Shown: positions 24,933 through 33,966, counted from the stretch's first letter. The stretch: DNA of 64,000 nt from Actinacidiphila epipremni (GCF_012034175.1 NZ_JAATEJ010000003.1:62001-126000), one strand, 5' to 3'. A program made the numbers and translations. The notes: generated by a model from the sequence alone, not told the origin.

Positions 24933-26180
24933 ATGGGAGTGAACCTCGTTCTGAAGGCCCGGATGGATGAACTCGGGGTGACCCAGGAAGAGTTCGCGGC
25001 TCGGATGAACGATGCACTGGCACAGATCACGGGACGGCCGGGCGATGTCACCGACCGGACCGTCCGCAACCTGCTGAGCGGAAGTACCAGGCGGCCCATC
25101 GGGCGGACATGCGCCGCTTTGGAGATGGTTCTCGGCTGCTCGGTCGAGGACTTAGGGTTCGAGTCACCACGCTCCGCAGCACCGCGGGAGGTTGATCCTT
25201 TGCAACGCCGTACCTTCATGACATCGGCGACGGGAACGGCAGCCGCAGCTCTCGCTTCCGGCCTGGGCTCGACCAAGCGGATCGGTCGCAGCGATGTGGC
25301 GCGGTTGGAGGACAAGTTCGCCGCGATCATCGACCAAGACCACAAGTACGGCGGCCTGATCAGCATCGAAACACGCGCCTCCGCCCTGGCCGGGGAGGCG
25401 TTGTCGCTGCTTCAGCGCGGTTCGACCAGCCAACGTGTCCGCAGTAGCCTCTACGCCGCTGCCGCGTCCTTCACGTCCAGCGCCCTGTGGGCGGCCATCG
25501 ACGGCCGGCGCTTCAACGAGGCGCAACGCTACCTCGACCGGGCGTCCACCCTCGCGGCGATGTCGGGTGACGCGGCGATCCAGTTCCGCATCTGGTCGCA
25601 TGCGGGGAGTCTGTACCGGCACTTGGGACGCCCGATCGATGCCTTGGCGGCAAACGACGTCGCACGCGGGTTGCCGATCACCCGGCGCGATCCGCTGTTC
25701 GCTTCGCTGGGTCATGCCCGGCACGCCGCGATCCTGGGGCTCACCCATGATGCGGTCGCCGTCGAGCGGGCCATCGGCACGGCTCGGGCTGCTTACGGAC
25801 GGGCGGACTTGGGCGAGCGGCGTCCTACATGGATGACGGCCTTCTTCGGGCAGGCCGAGATCGAGAGCCTGGCGCTGACCGCTCACCTCGCGCTCGGAAA
25901 CTACGCGCAGGCCGAGGCCCATGCCCACCGCGGCATCTCACTTCTGCGCCCGCACATGGTGCGCAGCCGAGCCATCGCCACTGCACGCCTCGCCCATGCC
26001 CAGTTGGGCCAAGGCGACCTCGAACCCGCAGTCGCCACAGCGGCGGGCGCCCGGATCGCCCACCCGCGGGTGGCGCGCATGCTGGACGACTTCGGAACCA
26101 AGTTGCGTACCGTCGCACCGAACAGCCGGGCTGCCCGGTCGTGGGACGAACAGACCGCCGACCGAAAGGACCTCCCGTGA
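24933..26180 (+). CDS. XRE-family regulator with TPR-like C-terminal domain
   Basis: 415 residues. The N-terminal helix-turn-helix (about 3-75) contains LKARMDELGVTQEEFAARM. After a linker a TxT/Ala-rich segment (SATGTAAAALASGLG, about 95-110) leads to repeated helical hairpins (about 120-400) of TPR type. Such proteins bind a partner or peptide through the TPR and DNA through the HTH. ATG 24933 has no ribosome site and follows a TACGTT -10-like box closely, so the mRNA may be leaderless. The upstream 100 bp are A/T-rich for this genome. Its stop overlaps the GNAT start (GTGA). Confidence 0.85.
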   Translation: MGVNLVLKARMDELGVTQEEFAARMNDALAQITGRPGDVTDRTVRNLLSGSTRRPIGRTCAALEMVLGCSVEDLGFESPRSAAPREVDPLQRRTFMTSATGTAAAALASGLGSTKRIGRSDVARLEDKFAAIIDQDHKYGGLISIETRASALAGEALSLLQRGSTSQRVRSSLYAAAASFTSSALWAAIDGRRFNEAQRYLDRASTLAAMSGDAAIQFRIWSHAGSLYRHLGRPIDALAANDVARGLPITRRDPLFASLGHARHAAILGLTHDAVAVERAIGTARAAYGRADLGERRPTWMTAFFGQAEIESLALTAHLALGNYAQAEAHAHRGISLLRPHMVRSRAIATARLAHAQLGQGDLEPAVATAAGARIAHPRVARMLDDFGTKLRTVAPNSRAARSWDEQTADRKDLP

Positions 26181-26734
26181 CTGCCTCGGGCATCGAACTC
26201 CGTCACTTCCGGGACATCGAACCCGTCTGGGACACGCTCATCGACGTCTACGCCGAGGTGCGGGCCGACCGGCTGCACGATCCCCACTACTCCGTCGAGC
26301 GCTACGCCGAGCGGCTCGCCCGCCACGCCTCGGAGCCCGGCTGGGAAGCAGTCGTCGGCTACGACGGGGACCAGGCCGTCGGATACGCGTACGGCAACCG
26401 GATCGAGTACGGCGACCGCTTCTGGAAACGCGTCACCAGCCCGCTCCCCGACACCCTGACCCGGACTCCCACCCTGGCACTCAAGGAGATCATGGTCCGC
26501 GTGCCCTGGCGGAAGACCGGCGCCTCGCTCGCCATCCACGACAGCCTGCTGTCCCAGCGCCCCGAGACCCAGGTGACCCTCATGGTCAACCCCCTGGCCG
26601 GCGACGGAAAGGTCCACCGCCTCTACGAGACCTGGGGCTACCACGACATAGGCCGGAGCCAGCCCTCCCCCGACTCGCCGGTCCTGACGGCCATGGTGCG
26701 CGAGGTGGCCGTCGACAACACCGCATCCCGCTGA
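26177..26734 (+). CDS. GNAT family N-acetyltransferase
   Basis: 185 residues starting at GTG 26177, with AAGGA before it and a 4-bp overlap with the XRE gene. The fold is seen as IELRHFRDIEPVWDTLIDVY, the core strand AVVGYDGDQAVGYAYGN, the acetyl-CoA loop region IMVRVPWRKTGASLAIHD (basic-rich variant of the Q/RxxGxG/A loop) and the closing LYETWGYHDIG. Translational coupling to a regulator suggests it modifies a partner of the module or a toxic compound; that is inference. It ends 132 bp before the 3' end of tRNA-Arg, with a hairpin between. Confidence 0.85.
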   Translation: MTASGIELRHFRDIEPVWDTLIDVYAEVRADRLHDPHYSVERYAERLARHASEPGWEAVVGYDGDQAVGYAYGNRIEYGDRFWKRVTSPLPDTLTRTPTLALKEIMVRVPWRKTGASLAIHDSLLSQRPETQVTLMVNPLAGDGKVHRLYETWGYHDIGRSQPSPDSPVLTAMVREVAVDNTASR

Positions 26735-26826
26735 CCGCCCGGGCCGGCAAACGGCCGCCTCTTCCGCCCCGGGACGAAAGGCGCCGCCCGGTGCTGCCCC
26801 GCCGTACTGCTCGGCCAGTGACGCCA

Positions 26827-26857
26827 GAAGCCCCCCGGGATGATCCCGGAGGGCTTC
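26827..26857. terminator. bidirectional terminator hairpin between GNAT and tRNA-Arg
   Basis: Stem GAAGCCC...GGGCTTC extended by CCGGGA/TCCCGG around a TGA loop, 10 bp beyond the tRNA 3' end on the minus strand and 93 bp past the GNAT stop. Confidence 0.7.
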
Positions 26858-26866
26858 TGCACTATG

Positions 26867-26939
26867 TGCACTCGGCAGGATTCGAACCTGCAACCTTCTG
26901 ATCCGTAGTCAGATGCTCTATCCGTTGAGCTACGAGTGC
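26867..26939 (-). tRNA. tRNA-Arg(ACG)
   Basis: A 73-nt cloverleaf on the minus strand: 7-bp acceptor stem GCACTCG/CGAGTGC, D-arm GCTC/GAGC, anticodon stem TCTGA/TCAGA around CTACGGA (anticodon ACG), T-arm GCAGG-TTCGAAT-CCTGC, discriminator A. CCA is not encoded. It reads CGU/CGC after A34 deamination to inosine. Confidence 0.97.
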
Positions 26940-27020
26940 GGGGCTGCTTCGTGGCTTTTGGGCCGGTCGGCGTTGCGGGAACAACATTACATGAGGTGCG
27001 GCGGGAGGTGAAATCGATAA

Positions 27021-27036
27021 GGGGGGGGGGGGGGGG
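27021..27036. repeat. 16-bp homopolymeric G tract
   Basis: Sixteen consecutive G in the gap between the two tRNA genes, followed by further G-rich sequence. It is prone to slippage and to sequencing error. No gene spans it. Confidence 0.95.
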
Positions 27037-27110
27037 AGGAGGGGAACGGGCAGGTCAGGGGGGAGGTGGGCCTGTGGTGGGGCCCGAGGAGGGGTGGGGG
27101 TGGGAACGGC

Positions 27111-27144
27111 GGAACCCCGCGGTCCGGGGGACGGGCGGGGTTCC
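27111..27144 (-). terminator. terminator hairpin after tRNA-Ser(GCU)
   Basis: Perfect 10-bp stem GGAACCCCGC and complement, with an inner GTCC/GGAC stem, starting 13 bp beyond the 3' end of tRNA-Ser on the minus strand. Confidence 0.75.
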
Positions 27145-27156
27145 GGGGTGTGGTGG

Positions 27157-27247
27157 CGGAGGCGGAGGGATTTGAACCCTCGATGGACGGTAAAGCCCAA
27201 ACCGCATTAGCAGTGCGGCGCCATAGACCGGACTAGGCGACGCCTCC
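27157..27247 (-). tRNA. tRNA-Ser(GCU)
   Basis: A 91-nt class II tRNA on the minus strand: acceptor GGAGGCG/CGCCTCC, anticodon stem CCGCA/TGCGG around CTGCTAA (anticodon GCT in DNA), a long variable arm, T-arm GAGGG-TTCAAAT-CCCTC, discriminator G. CCA is not encoded. It decodes AGC and AGU. Confidence 0.97.
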
Positions 27248-27395
27248 AAGGCGCGACCCCGCGAGGGGTGCGTGTGCTGATGATGGCACAGCCGTGTGGG
27301 CTGCGACCAATCGCAGACTACGGTACAAGGCCGCCGGTGGGCAGGGCAAAGGGGTTGTGCCGGTGGGGCGGCAAAATCCGGTGGGTGGGATGCCG

Positions 27396-27479
27396 GGTGC
27401 CTGGTGTGGGTGCCTGGTGTGGGTGTCTGGCGTGGGGTGCCTGACCGTGGGTGCCTGATGCCCTGATGCCGGGTGCCTG
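27396..27479. repeat. short GGTGCCTG repeats in an otherwise empty gap
   Basis: The 372-bp gap between tRNA-Ser(GCU) and the SSI-like gene holds no gene. Within it GGTGCCTG occurs five times at irregular spacing, joined by GTGTGG/GATGCC words. Confidence 0.7.
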
Positions 27480-27619
27480 TGGGATGCCGGGGTCGAACCG
27501 CCGGGTGCCGTCCGCACCTCGCGGGAGGGGACCCGGCCGTGTCTCGGGGTCGGGGGCGGCGCGCCCACGGATGGGTGGAATGGCCGGGGTCGGGCGGGGC
27601 CCCGCGGTAGAGGAATGGC

Positions 27620-28249
27620 ATGGCTCTCGTCAGCGCTCGCGCCGCCCGCCGCCTCGGCGGCCTCCTCGACCGTTCCCTCACGCGTCTCGGCCGCTCCGGC
27701 GACGTCACGTCCGGCGCCGGGTTCGTCACCCGCAACGCCCGCGGCAGCGATCGGCCCCGTACCTCCGGCGATCGGCCCCGTACCCGGCCCGCTGGCCGCC
27801 GTGCCCTCCGTACCGGCGGAGCCGTCGTGCTCGGGCTCGCGGCCCTGCTCGGGGCAGCCCGAAGCGCCGCGGCCGTCGGGGGTCCCTGGTCCACCGCCGG
27901 GTGGCGGGGGGACCGGCTCACCGTCACGTACGACGACGGCGACGGGCACGCCAGTACCCGGACGCTCGCGTGCGGGGGGCGGGTCGTGCGGTCCGCGCAG
28001 GAGCAGGACGCCTGCCGGCGGCTCGACACGCTCGGCGGGCCCCTCGCCCCCGTACCCGCCGGGCAGATGTGCTCGATGATCTACGGCGGCCCCCAGACCG
28101 CCCACGTCAGCGGCCTGTGGCACGGCGAGCCCGTCGACGAGACGTACCGCCGTACGGACGGCTGCGAGGTCGCCCGCTGGAACCGCATGGTCCCCGCCCT
28201 GCCCTCCCCCACGGCCGCCGGCGGCGGCACCCGCGGCCTCGCCGCCTGA
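27620..28249 (+). CDS. secreted SSI-like protease inhibitor family protein
   Basis: 209 residues. A long Arg-rich N-terminus (1-66) precedes a hydrophobic segment and an Ala-x-Ala cleavage site (about residues 67-86), so secretion is likely. The mature part ends in the Streptomyces subtilisin inhibitor pattern: ACRRLD...GQMCSMIYGGPQTAHVSG, then a charged strand and DGCEVARWNRM. The Cys-x-Met segment corresponds to the reactive-site loop of SSI (P1 Met), with Cys pairs at CGGR...ACRR and MCS...GCE. SSI proteins block subtilisin-like proteases outside the cell. The Arg-rich 66-residue extension is unusual; no later start has a ribosome site. Confidence 0.8.
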   Translation: MALVSARAARRLGGLLDRSLTRLGRSGDVTSGAGFVTRNARGSDRPRTSGDRPRTRPAGRRALRTGGAVVLGLAALLGAARSAAAVGGPWSTAGWRGDRLTVTYDDGDGHASTRTLACGGRVVRSAQEQDACRRLDTLGGPLAPVPAGQMCSMIYGGPQTAHVSGLWHGEPVDETYRRTDGCEVARWNRMVPALPSPTAAGGGTRGLAA

Positions 28250-28535
28250 GCGCGCGCGAGGCCGCGTAATGCCCCGGCGGGGTGACCGACGACACACAAA
28301 TCCCGCACACGACCGAACCCCTATACGCACAGCCCCACATGGGCATCCGTGACCCCGCCCCCGGACCCGACCCGTACACTCGGTCTAGTGACATGTCCCG
28401 GGGGTGGCGGCAAGATGGGCCGCCCGTAAAGTCAGCTGACGCAGCCGGCCGGTGCCAGGGACCGGCAGGGCGGGCGGGCGCAGCGTGCACGCGCCGGGAC
28501 CAGACGCAAAGCGGTGACCAGAGAGGACGCGTCTC

Positions 28536-31500
28536 GTGAGCAGCAGGCCATCCCGAGGCGCTGCTCGCCTCGCCTCCATACTCGACGCCCTCCCGGACGC
28601 CCTGCTGCTGGTCGACGTCAACGGCACCGTCGTCAACGCCAACTCCATCGCGCTGGAGACGTTCGAATCCCCCGGCACCGCCCTGGTCGGGCGCGGCCTG
28701 CTGGACCTGCTGCCGTCCTTCGACTCCAAGCGCATCCCCGGCTCCATGCGCAGCCTGCGCGAGGCCGAGGAGGACCGGCGCACGAAGCCGACCCGGATGG
28801 TCGCCCGGCGCACCGACGGCACGGAATTCCCCGTCGAGGTCACGAGCGCGAACCTGGAGGACGCCCGCACCCCGTACGCGGAGTACGGCGACGGCGTCCC
28901 CCACTACACCGGCGACGAACTGCTCATGCTGGTGGTGCGCGACCTCACCGGCACCATGGACACCGAGGCCGAACTCGCCCGCCAGCAGCGGCAGACGGAG
29001 ATGATCCTGCGGGCGGCGGCCGAGGGCGTCGTGGGCGTGGACACCGCCGGCAAGGTGGTGCTGGTCAACCCGTCGGCCGCGCAGATCCTCGGCTACCGGG
29101 CCACCGACCTCGGCGGCAAGGAGCTGCACCCCTTGGTGCACCACTCGCGCCCGGACGGCAGCCCGCTGGCGTACGAGGAGACGCCGCTCGCCGACACCCT
29201 GCGCAGTGGGCGCAAGCACCGGGTGCGCGGGCAGGTGCTGTGGCGCAAGGACGGCAAGCCCGTGCCGGTGGACCTCACGACGGCGCCGGTACGGGACGGG
29301 GACCAGCTGGTCGGCGCGGTCATGACGTTCACCGACCGCACCGCCTTCGACGCGCTCGCCGCCCGCACCGCGCAGCTGCGGGCGCTGCTCGACGACTCCC
29401 TGCGCGGCCCCCTCGCGGAGCTGCGCGGCGAGCTGACGGGCCTGGCCGCCGACCCGGCCGGGCAGCTGTGGCCCGAGGCCAACCAGATCCTGCACCACCT
29501 GTCGGCCGGCTACGCCCGCATCACGACCCTCATCGACAATGTGCTGGCCTTCCAGCGCCTGGACCGCGGCGAGGACAAGCTGCGGCGCGAGGACGTCGGG
29601 CTCGACCATGTGATCGCGGCGGCCATCGAGGGCGCGACCGAGCTGATCGGGCCGGGGCGGGCGCAGTTCGCGGTGCACGCGCCGCCCGTCGAGGTCGCGG
29701 TGGACGGCGACCGGATGGCGCAGGCGCTGGCCCACCTCATCGCGGACGTCGCCGGCATCGACGCGGCCGGCAACGCGCTCGCCTTCAGCGGCGACTCGAC
29801 GATCGTGGTGGCCGCGGCCCCGCGCGGCGACGTCGTGCGCATCGACGTCCACGGCCCCCACCCCGGCGGCGACCCCGTCCACCTCCCGCTCGCCCGCGGC
29901 ATCGTCGAACGCCACGGCGGCGTCCTCCAGACCCACCAGGTGCCCGGCCAGGGCAGCGCGTACGTCCTGGAGGTGCCGGTGGGTGCGTCGGGTGGCGGTG
30001 GTGGTGGGCGTGGTGTCCATACGAGTACGGACAAGGTCCGCTCCGGTGCATCGGCGTCGGCTCATGGCGCGGGCGCGGCGGACGGCGGTGCGAAGGCCGG
30101 CGGGGCGGGGGGCGGGGTTGGTGGCGGGGCCGGTGCTGGTGCCGGCGGCGCGTCCGGCGCGGAGGACGGGGGTGCGGCAGGCGCGTCGTCCGAGACCACC
30201 GTCATGCCGCTGCCGGCCGAGCCCGCGCGCGGGATGCGCGGCACGGGCGCGGGCGCGGCGGGCGGCGACGCGGGGGCGTGGACGGCTCAGGCGCAGGGTC
30301 AGGGTCAGGTCCGGCGGGAGGTCCAGGCGCAAGGGCAGGTCCAGGGTCAAGGGCAGGGGCCGGCGCAGGGCCAGGCGCACGGGCAGGCCCCCGGCGCCCC
30401 GGGCCGGCCCCTCGCGCTGGGTCCCGCGCAGCCCGCGGCCCCGACCCCGCACGTCCCGGCGCAAACGGGCCCGGCGGAGCCGGACGGCACCGCACCCACC
30501 GGGCGCCGGCGTGCCCTGCGCCGCCCCGAGGGCAGGCCCGAGCCCGCACCGGCAGGACCCGAGCCGCAGCAGCAGCCCCCGACCGGCCGCCGCCGGGCCC
30601 GTACCGAGGAACCCCGCAACGCCGCCGCCCCCTCGGACCGCGCGGAGCTCCCCGCCCCACCCATCCCCAACGCCCTCCCGGCCGCAGCCCAAGACGCCCC
30701 CGGCGGACCTCAGGCCACGGCCCCCGGCGTCGTCCCCACGGGCCTGCCCACCGCACCCGGCGGCCCTCACCCGGGCGCACCCGGCGTCGTCCCCACGGGT
30801 CTCCCCACGGCACCCGGCGGCCCCCACCCCGGCATCCCCGGCGGCCCCCACCCCACGGCCCCCGGCGTCGTCCCGACCGGCCTCCCCACCGCACCCGGCG
30901 GCCCTCACGCGGGCGCACCCGGCCCGGTCCCGACCGGCCTCCCCACGGCACCCGGCGGCCACCCGGGCGCACCCGGCGTCGTCCCCACCGGCCTCCCCAC
31001 CGCACCCGGCGCCACCCCCGAAGCCAACGGCACCGCCCGCCGCGCCGCCCACCGCGCCCCCGAGCCCCCGACCCCCGCCGTGCCGGCCCAGCAGGCCCAC
31101 CCCCAGCCCCAGCCACCGCACCCGGCGGTCCCCGGGACCCCGGCCGCCCCCGCACCCCCCTCCGCGCCCGCGGCCCAGACCCCGGCCCTCGCCCCACCGC
31201 CGCCGCCGCAGCCCCAACTGCCCGCCCCCCAGGCCCCCTCGGCCCAGCCGCCGGCCCCGCAGACCTGGCCCGACGCCGGCCGCCCGGCCCCGCAGTCCTG
31301 GCCCGCCGCGGGCAGCACCCCCGCGTCCCCCAACGCCTGGCCCGACGCCGGAGCGCAGTCACAGCCGCAGCCGCAGCCGCAAGCCCCCGCCGCCTCCACC
31401 ACCCCCCCGCAGCAGCCGACGCCCCCAGCTCCCCCGGCCGCCCCGAACGCCCTGCCCCCCGCCACCCAGTGGCCCCCGGCCCAAGGCACCCGCCCCGCGC

Positions 31501-32888
31501 TCGCCTCACCGCCGCCCGCGCCGCCCGCCGTGGCCGTACCGCCGCAGGACCCGACGCACAGCACGTACGGGCGGGCCATAAGCGTGCGCACCCTCGGCGA
31601 AGGGGTCTACCCGCACCGCCCGAACGGCGCCGGGGGCGCACCGGCGCAGGACCCGCAGACGCAGACCCAGGCCGTCGAGGCGAGCAGCCCGCAGGGCCTG
31701 CCCGCGCAGGTCGCCGCAGGCGGCTCCGGGCGCCGCCGCCGGCTCAGCCCGGACCGCGCCGCCGACGACAACGCCCCCTCGACCCGCAGCCTCATCCAGC
31801 AGGTGCCGAGCCAGCCGCACGGCCCCGGCGGCGAGACGCAGGCCCGCCAGCACCCGCAGGCCGACCCGGACAGCGGCCAGTTGCCGCTGCCCCGCCCCGA
31901 GCCGCACGCCCCGCCCGCCCCGGCCCCGGCCCCGGCGGCGCAGCCGCCCGCGCCGTCCCCCGAGGAGGAGACGGCCCTGCTGCGCCCGGTGCCGCCGGCC
32001 CCCGGCCCCGTACAACCCCAGCAGCAGCCGCCCGGCCGTTCCTACGCGATAGGCGCGCCCGCGGCCGGTGCCGCGGAGGGTCCCGAGCCGCTGGACGGTC
32101 CGAACGGCGCGGTCGACGTCACCGACATGGGCGACGCCGGCCTGGGCGCGGACCTCGCGGACGACCGGCTGGAGGAGCCGCTCGACGAGCCGCGCCGGCT
32201 GCTGGTGTGGCCCGAGCCGGACGTCTCGACGCGGCAGGCGCTCACCGACCGCGGCTATCGTCCGGTGATCGTACGGTCGCGGGAGGAGGTGGACGCGCAG
32301 GTCGCCGAACCGCCGGCCGCGCTGTTCGTCGACCCGCTGACCGGGCCCATCACCCGTACGGCCCTGCAAGCGCTGCGCCAGGCCGCCGCGGCGGCGGACG
32401 TACCCGTCCTCGTGACGGCCGGCCTCGGCCAGGCCACCCGCGAGGCCGCCTACGGAGCCGACCCCGCCGTACTGCTCAAGGCGCTCGCCCCGCGCGACAG
32501 CGAGCAGCACCCGCCGCGGGTGCTGCTCGTCGAGAGCCACGAGCCCATCGCCCAGGCCTTCGCGGCCACCCTCGAACGCCGCGGCATGCAGGTCGCCCAC
32601 GCGACCTCCGAGGCCGAGGCGATGACCACCGCGGCCCAGGTCCACCCCAACCTGGTGGTGATGGACCTGATGCTCATCCGCCGCCGGCGCCAGGGCATCG
32701 TCGACTGGCTCCGCAGCCACTCCCGCCTCAACACCACCCCCCTGGTCGTCTACACCTCCGCCGACATCGACCCCGCCGAACTCCCCCGCCTCGCCTCCGG
32801 CGAAACCGTCCTCTTCCTCGCCGAACGCTCCACCAGCACGGACGTCCAGTCCCGCATCGTCGACCTGCTGGGCAAAATCGGCACATAG
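28536..32888 (+). CDS. giant PAS / degenerate kinase / receiver-like signalling protein
   Basis: 1450 residues, cytoplasmic. Two PAS domains: about 12-140 (ILDALPDALLLVDVNGTVV) and about 155-265 (ILRAAAEGVVGVDTAGKVV). A histidine-kinase-like region (270-480) has DDSLRGPLAELRGE where an H box would be, so no phospho-acceptor His; its ATPase half lacks N and G boxes. A Pro/Ala/Gln-rich linker of about 700 residues follows. Two receiver-like folds end the protein: 1220-1320 (no acidic pocket) and 1328-1445, which keeps Asp1377 (VVMDLMLI) and a Tyr-Thr-Ser strand, but has GluSerHisGlu in place of the Asp pair and Glu for the conserved Lys. It probably acts as a scaffold. GTG 28536 follows GAGAGGA. 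Confidence 0.85.
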   Translation: MSSRPSRGAARLASILDALPDALLLVDVNGTVVNANSIALETFESPGTALVGRGLLDLLPSFDSKRIPGSMRSLREAEEDRRTKPTRMVARRTDGTEFPVEVTSANLEDARTPYAEYGDGVPHYTGDELLMLVVRDLTGTMDTEAELARQQRQTEMILRAAAEGVVGVDTAGKVVLVNPSAAQILGYRATDLGGKELHPLVHHSRPDGSPLAYEETPLADTLRSGRKHRVRGQVLWRKDGKPVPVDLTTAPVRDGDQLVGAVMTFTDRTAFDALAARTAQLRALLDDSLRGPLAELRGELTGLAADPAGQLWPEANQILHHLSAGYARITTLIDNVLAFQRLDRGEDKLRREDVGLDHVIAAAIEGATELIGPGRAQFAVHAPPVEVAVDGDRMAQALAHLIADVAGIDAAGNALAFSGDSTIVVAAAPRGDVVRIDVHGPHPGGDPVHLPLARGIVERHGGVLQTHQVPGQGSAYVLEVPVGASGGGGGGRGVHTSTDKVRSGASASAHGAGAADGGAKAGGAGGGVGGGAGAGAGGASGAEDGGAAGASSETTVMPLPAEPARGMRGTGAGAAGGDAGAWTAQAQGQGQVRREVQAQGQVQGQGQGPAQGQAHGQAPGAPGRPLALGPAQPAAPTPHVPAQTGPAEPDGTAPTGRRRALRRPEGRPEPAPAGPEPQQQPPTGRRRARTEEPRNAAAPSDRAELPAPPIPNALPAAAQDAPGGPQATAPGVVPTGLPTAPGGPHPGAPGVVPTGLPTAPGGPHPGIPGGPHPTAPGVVPTGLPTAPGGPHAGAPGPVPTGLPTAPGGHPGAPGVVPTGLPTAPGATPEANGTARRAAHRAPEPPTPAVPAQQAHPQPQPPHPAVPGTPAAPAPPSAPAAQTPALAPPPPPQPQLPAPQAPSAQPPAPQTWPDAGRPAPQSWPAAGSTPASPNAWPDAGAQSQPQPQPQAPAASTTPPQQPTPPAPPAAPNALPPATQWPPAQGTRPALASPPPAPPAVAVPPQDPTHSTYGRAISVRTLGEGVYPHRPNGAGGAPAQDPQTQTQAVEASSPQGLPAQVAAGGSGRRRRLSPDRAADDNAPSTRSLIQQVPSQPHGPGGETQARQHPQADPDSGQLPLPRPEPHAPPAPAPAPAAQPPAPSPEEETALLRPVPPAPGPVQPQQQPPGRSYAIGAPAAGAAEGPEPLDGPNGAVDVTDMGDAGLGADLADDRLEEPLDEPRRLLVWPEPDVSTRQALTDRGYRPVIVRSREEVDAQVAEPPAALFVDPLTGPITRTALQALRQAAAAADVPVLVTAGLGQATREAAYGADPAVLLKALAPRDSEQHPPRVLLVESHEPIAQAFAATLERRGMQVAHATSEAEAMTTAAQVHPNLVVMDLMLIRRRRQGIVDWLRSHSRLNTTPLVVYTSADIDPAELPRLASGETVLFLAERSTSTDVQSRIVDLLGKIGT
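30723..31013. repeat. 57-bp in-frame tandem repeat in the Pro-rich linker
   Basis: About five copies of a 57-bp (19-residue) unit encoding Pro-Gly-Val-Val-Pro-Thr-Gly-Leu-Pro-Thr-Ala-Pro-Gly-Gly-Pro-His; some copies are shortened or have a PGGPHP insertion. DNA identity between copies is high, implying recent expansion. Confidence 0.85.
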
Positions 32889-32899
32889 GCCCTGCGGGC

Positions 32900-33620
32900 A
32901 CGCTCACGGGGGGCTCCGCGAGCCGGACCCGCGGCCGACGCACGCCCGGCGCCCGCTCGTCAACGCCCGCACCGGAGCTACGGGCCCGGGGGCCGGCACG
33001 GCGGGCGCACGACCGGCAAGGTCCGCACCGGAGCTCCGCCGCCCAGAGCCCGCGGTACGGTCTGCCCCGCGCGGGGCGGCCCCACGGTGTGGCCCGCGGC
33101 CGACGCTCGGCTTCGCTCGGGCCGAGCCGGCGGTACGGCCCCCGGCATTGCCCGCGGCCGACGCCCCGCCGGCGCCCCGCCGACACGCCCGCACTGGAGG
33201 ATTCCGGCGACCAGGATCCGCGGCCCACGCTCGGCAGGCGCGCGCCCGGCAACGCCCGCACCGAAGCCCGGCGACCAGAGCTCGTGGCCGACACACGGCC
33301 GGCGCGCGCCCGGCAACGCCCGCACCGAAGCCCGGCGACCGGAGCCCGTGGGCGACGCACGGCCGACGCGTGCCCGGCAAGGTACACTTCGGAATCCCGG
33401 CGACCGGAGTGCGCGGTACGGCCCGCGACCGACTGCCTGGTCGGCGACCCGGCGGACGCTCCACCCCGCGGGGGCCCGAGCCTGCGGCTGACGCAAGACC
33501 AGCGACGTCCGCGCCAAAGTCCCCGCGGCCAGAGCCTGTGGTACGGTCCGCGCTCGGCGCTCGGCCGGCGCCAGGCCGACATGTCCGGAGTGGAGCTCCG
33601 GCGACCGGGCCTGAGCCGGC
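32900..33620. repeat. degenerate ~64-bp non-coding tandem array
   Basis: About eleven diverged units fill the gap after the giant signalling gene. The clearest three start with CGYGCCCGGCAA at 33241, 33305 and 33369, exactly 64 bp apart. Shared words are CCCGCACCG, CCGGCGACC, GAGCCCG and GGTACGG. Some units contain CCGGAGCTCCGG-like palindromes. Because 64 is not a multiple of 3, the array cannot encode a repeated protein, although long accidental open frames cross it. It runs directly into a gene fragment. Confidence 0.75.
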
Positions 33621-33621
33621 G

Positions 33622-33801
33622 GTGGCGCAGGCGGCGGACTCCCGGGGCGTCGCCCTCAGCGCCCTCGCCTCGTACCGCCACCCGCAGGCCCCTTCCTCCG
33701 GCACGCCGGGCGACGGCCTGGTCGTGGGCTACGTGGCCCCGCCGGACCACGCGTTCGGCGCCGCCCTGGAGGCGCTGTGCGGGGTGCTGCCCCGGGGCTG
33801 A
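33622..33801 (+). pseudogene. 3' fragment of a MocR/GntR-aminotransferase-type gene
   Basis: The last 59 codons resemble the extreme C-terminus of MocR-type regulators with a PLP aminotransferase domain: a strand-turn GVALSALASYR, then GDGLVVGYVAPPDHAFGAALEALCGVL. No winged helix, PLP-lysine region or rest of the enzyme is present upstream; instead the frame enters the 64-bp repeat array. The simplest reading is a gene deleted from its 5' side with the remnant joined to the array. A GTG at 33622 opens the remnant but I see no ribosome site. Confidence 0.6.
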
Positions 33802-33966
33802 GCGGCGCTTCCCCCCGGGGGGAGCGCTGTCCGGCCCGGACGCCACCGGGCCGCGCCCCGGCCAACGGGCCTTTATTTGCGGTCGGTTGCTGAAAACCCC
33901 GGTCAAATCGCGCGCCGGTCGCCATGATGGTGTGCCGGCACGGCACACAGCAGACGGGGGCACGCG

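Noticed and set aside
33087..33801. Open frames through the 64-bp array that look like secreted or repeat proteins
   Set aside because: The repeat length is not a multiple of 3, so residues are not conserved between units. Only the last 59 codons resemble a family.
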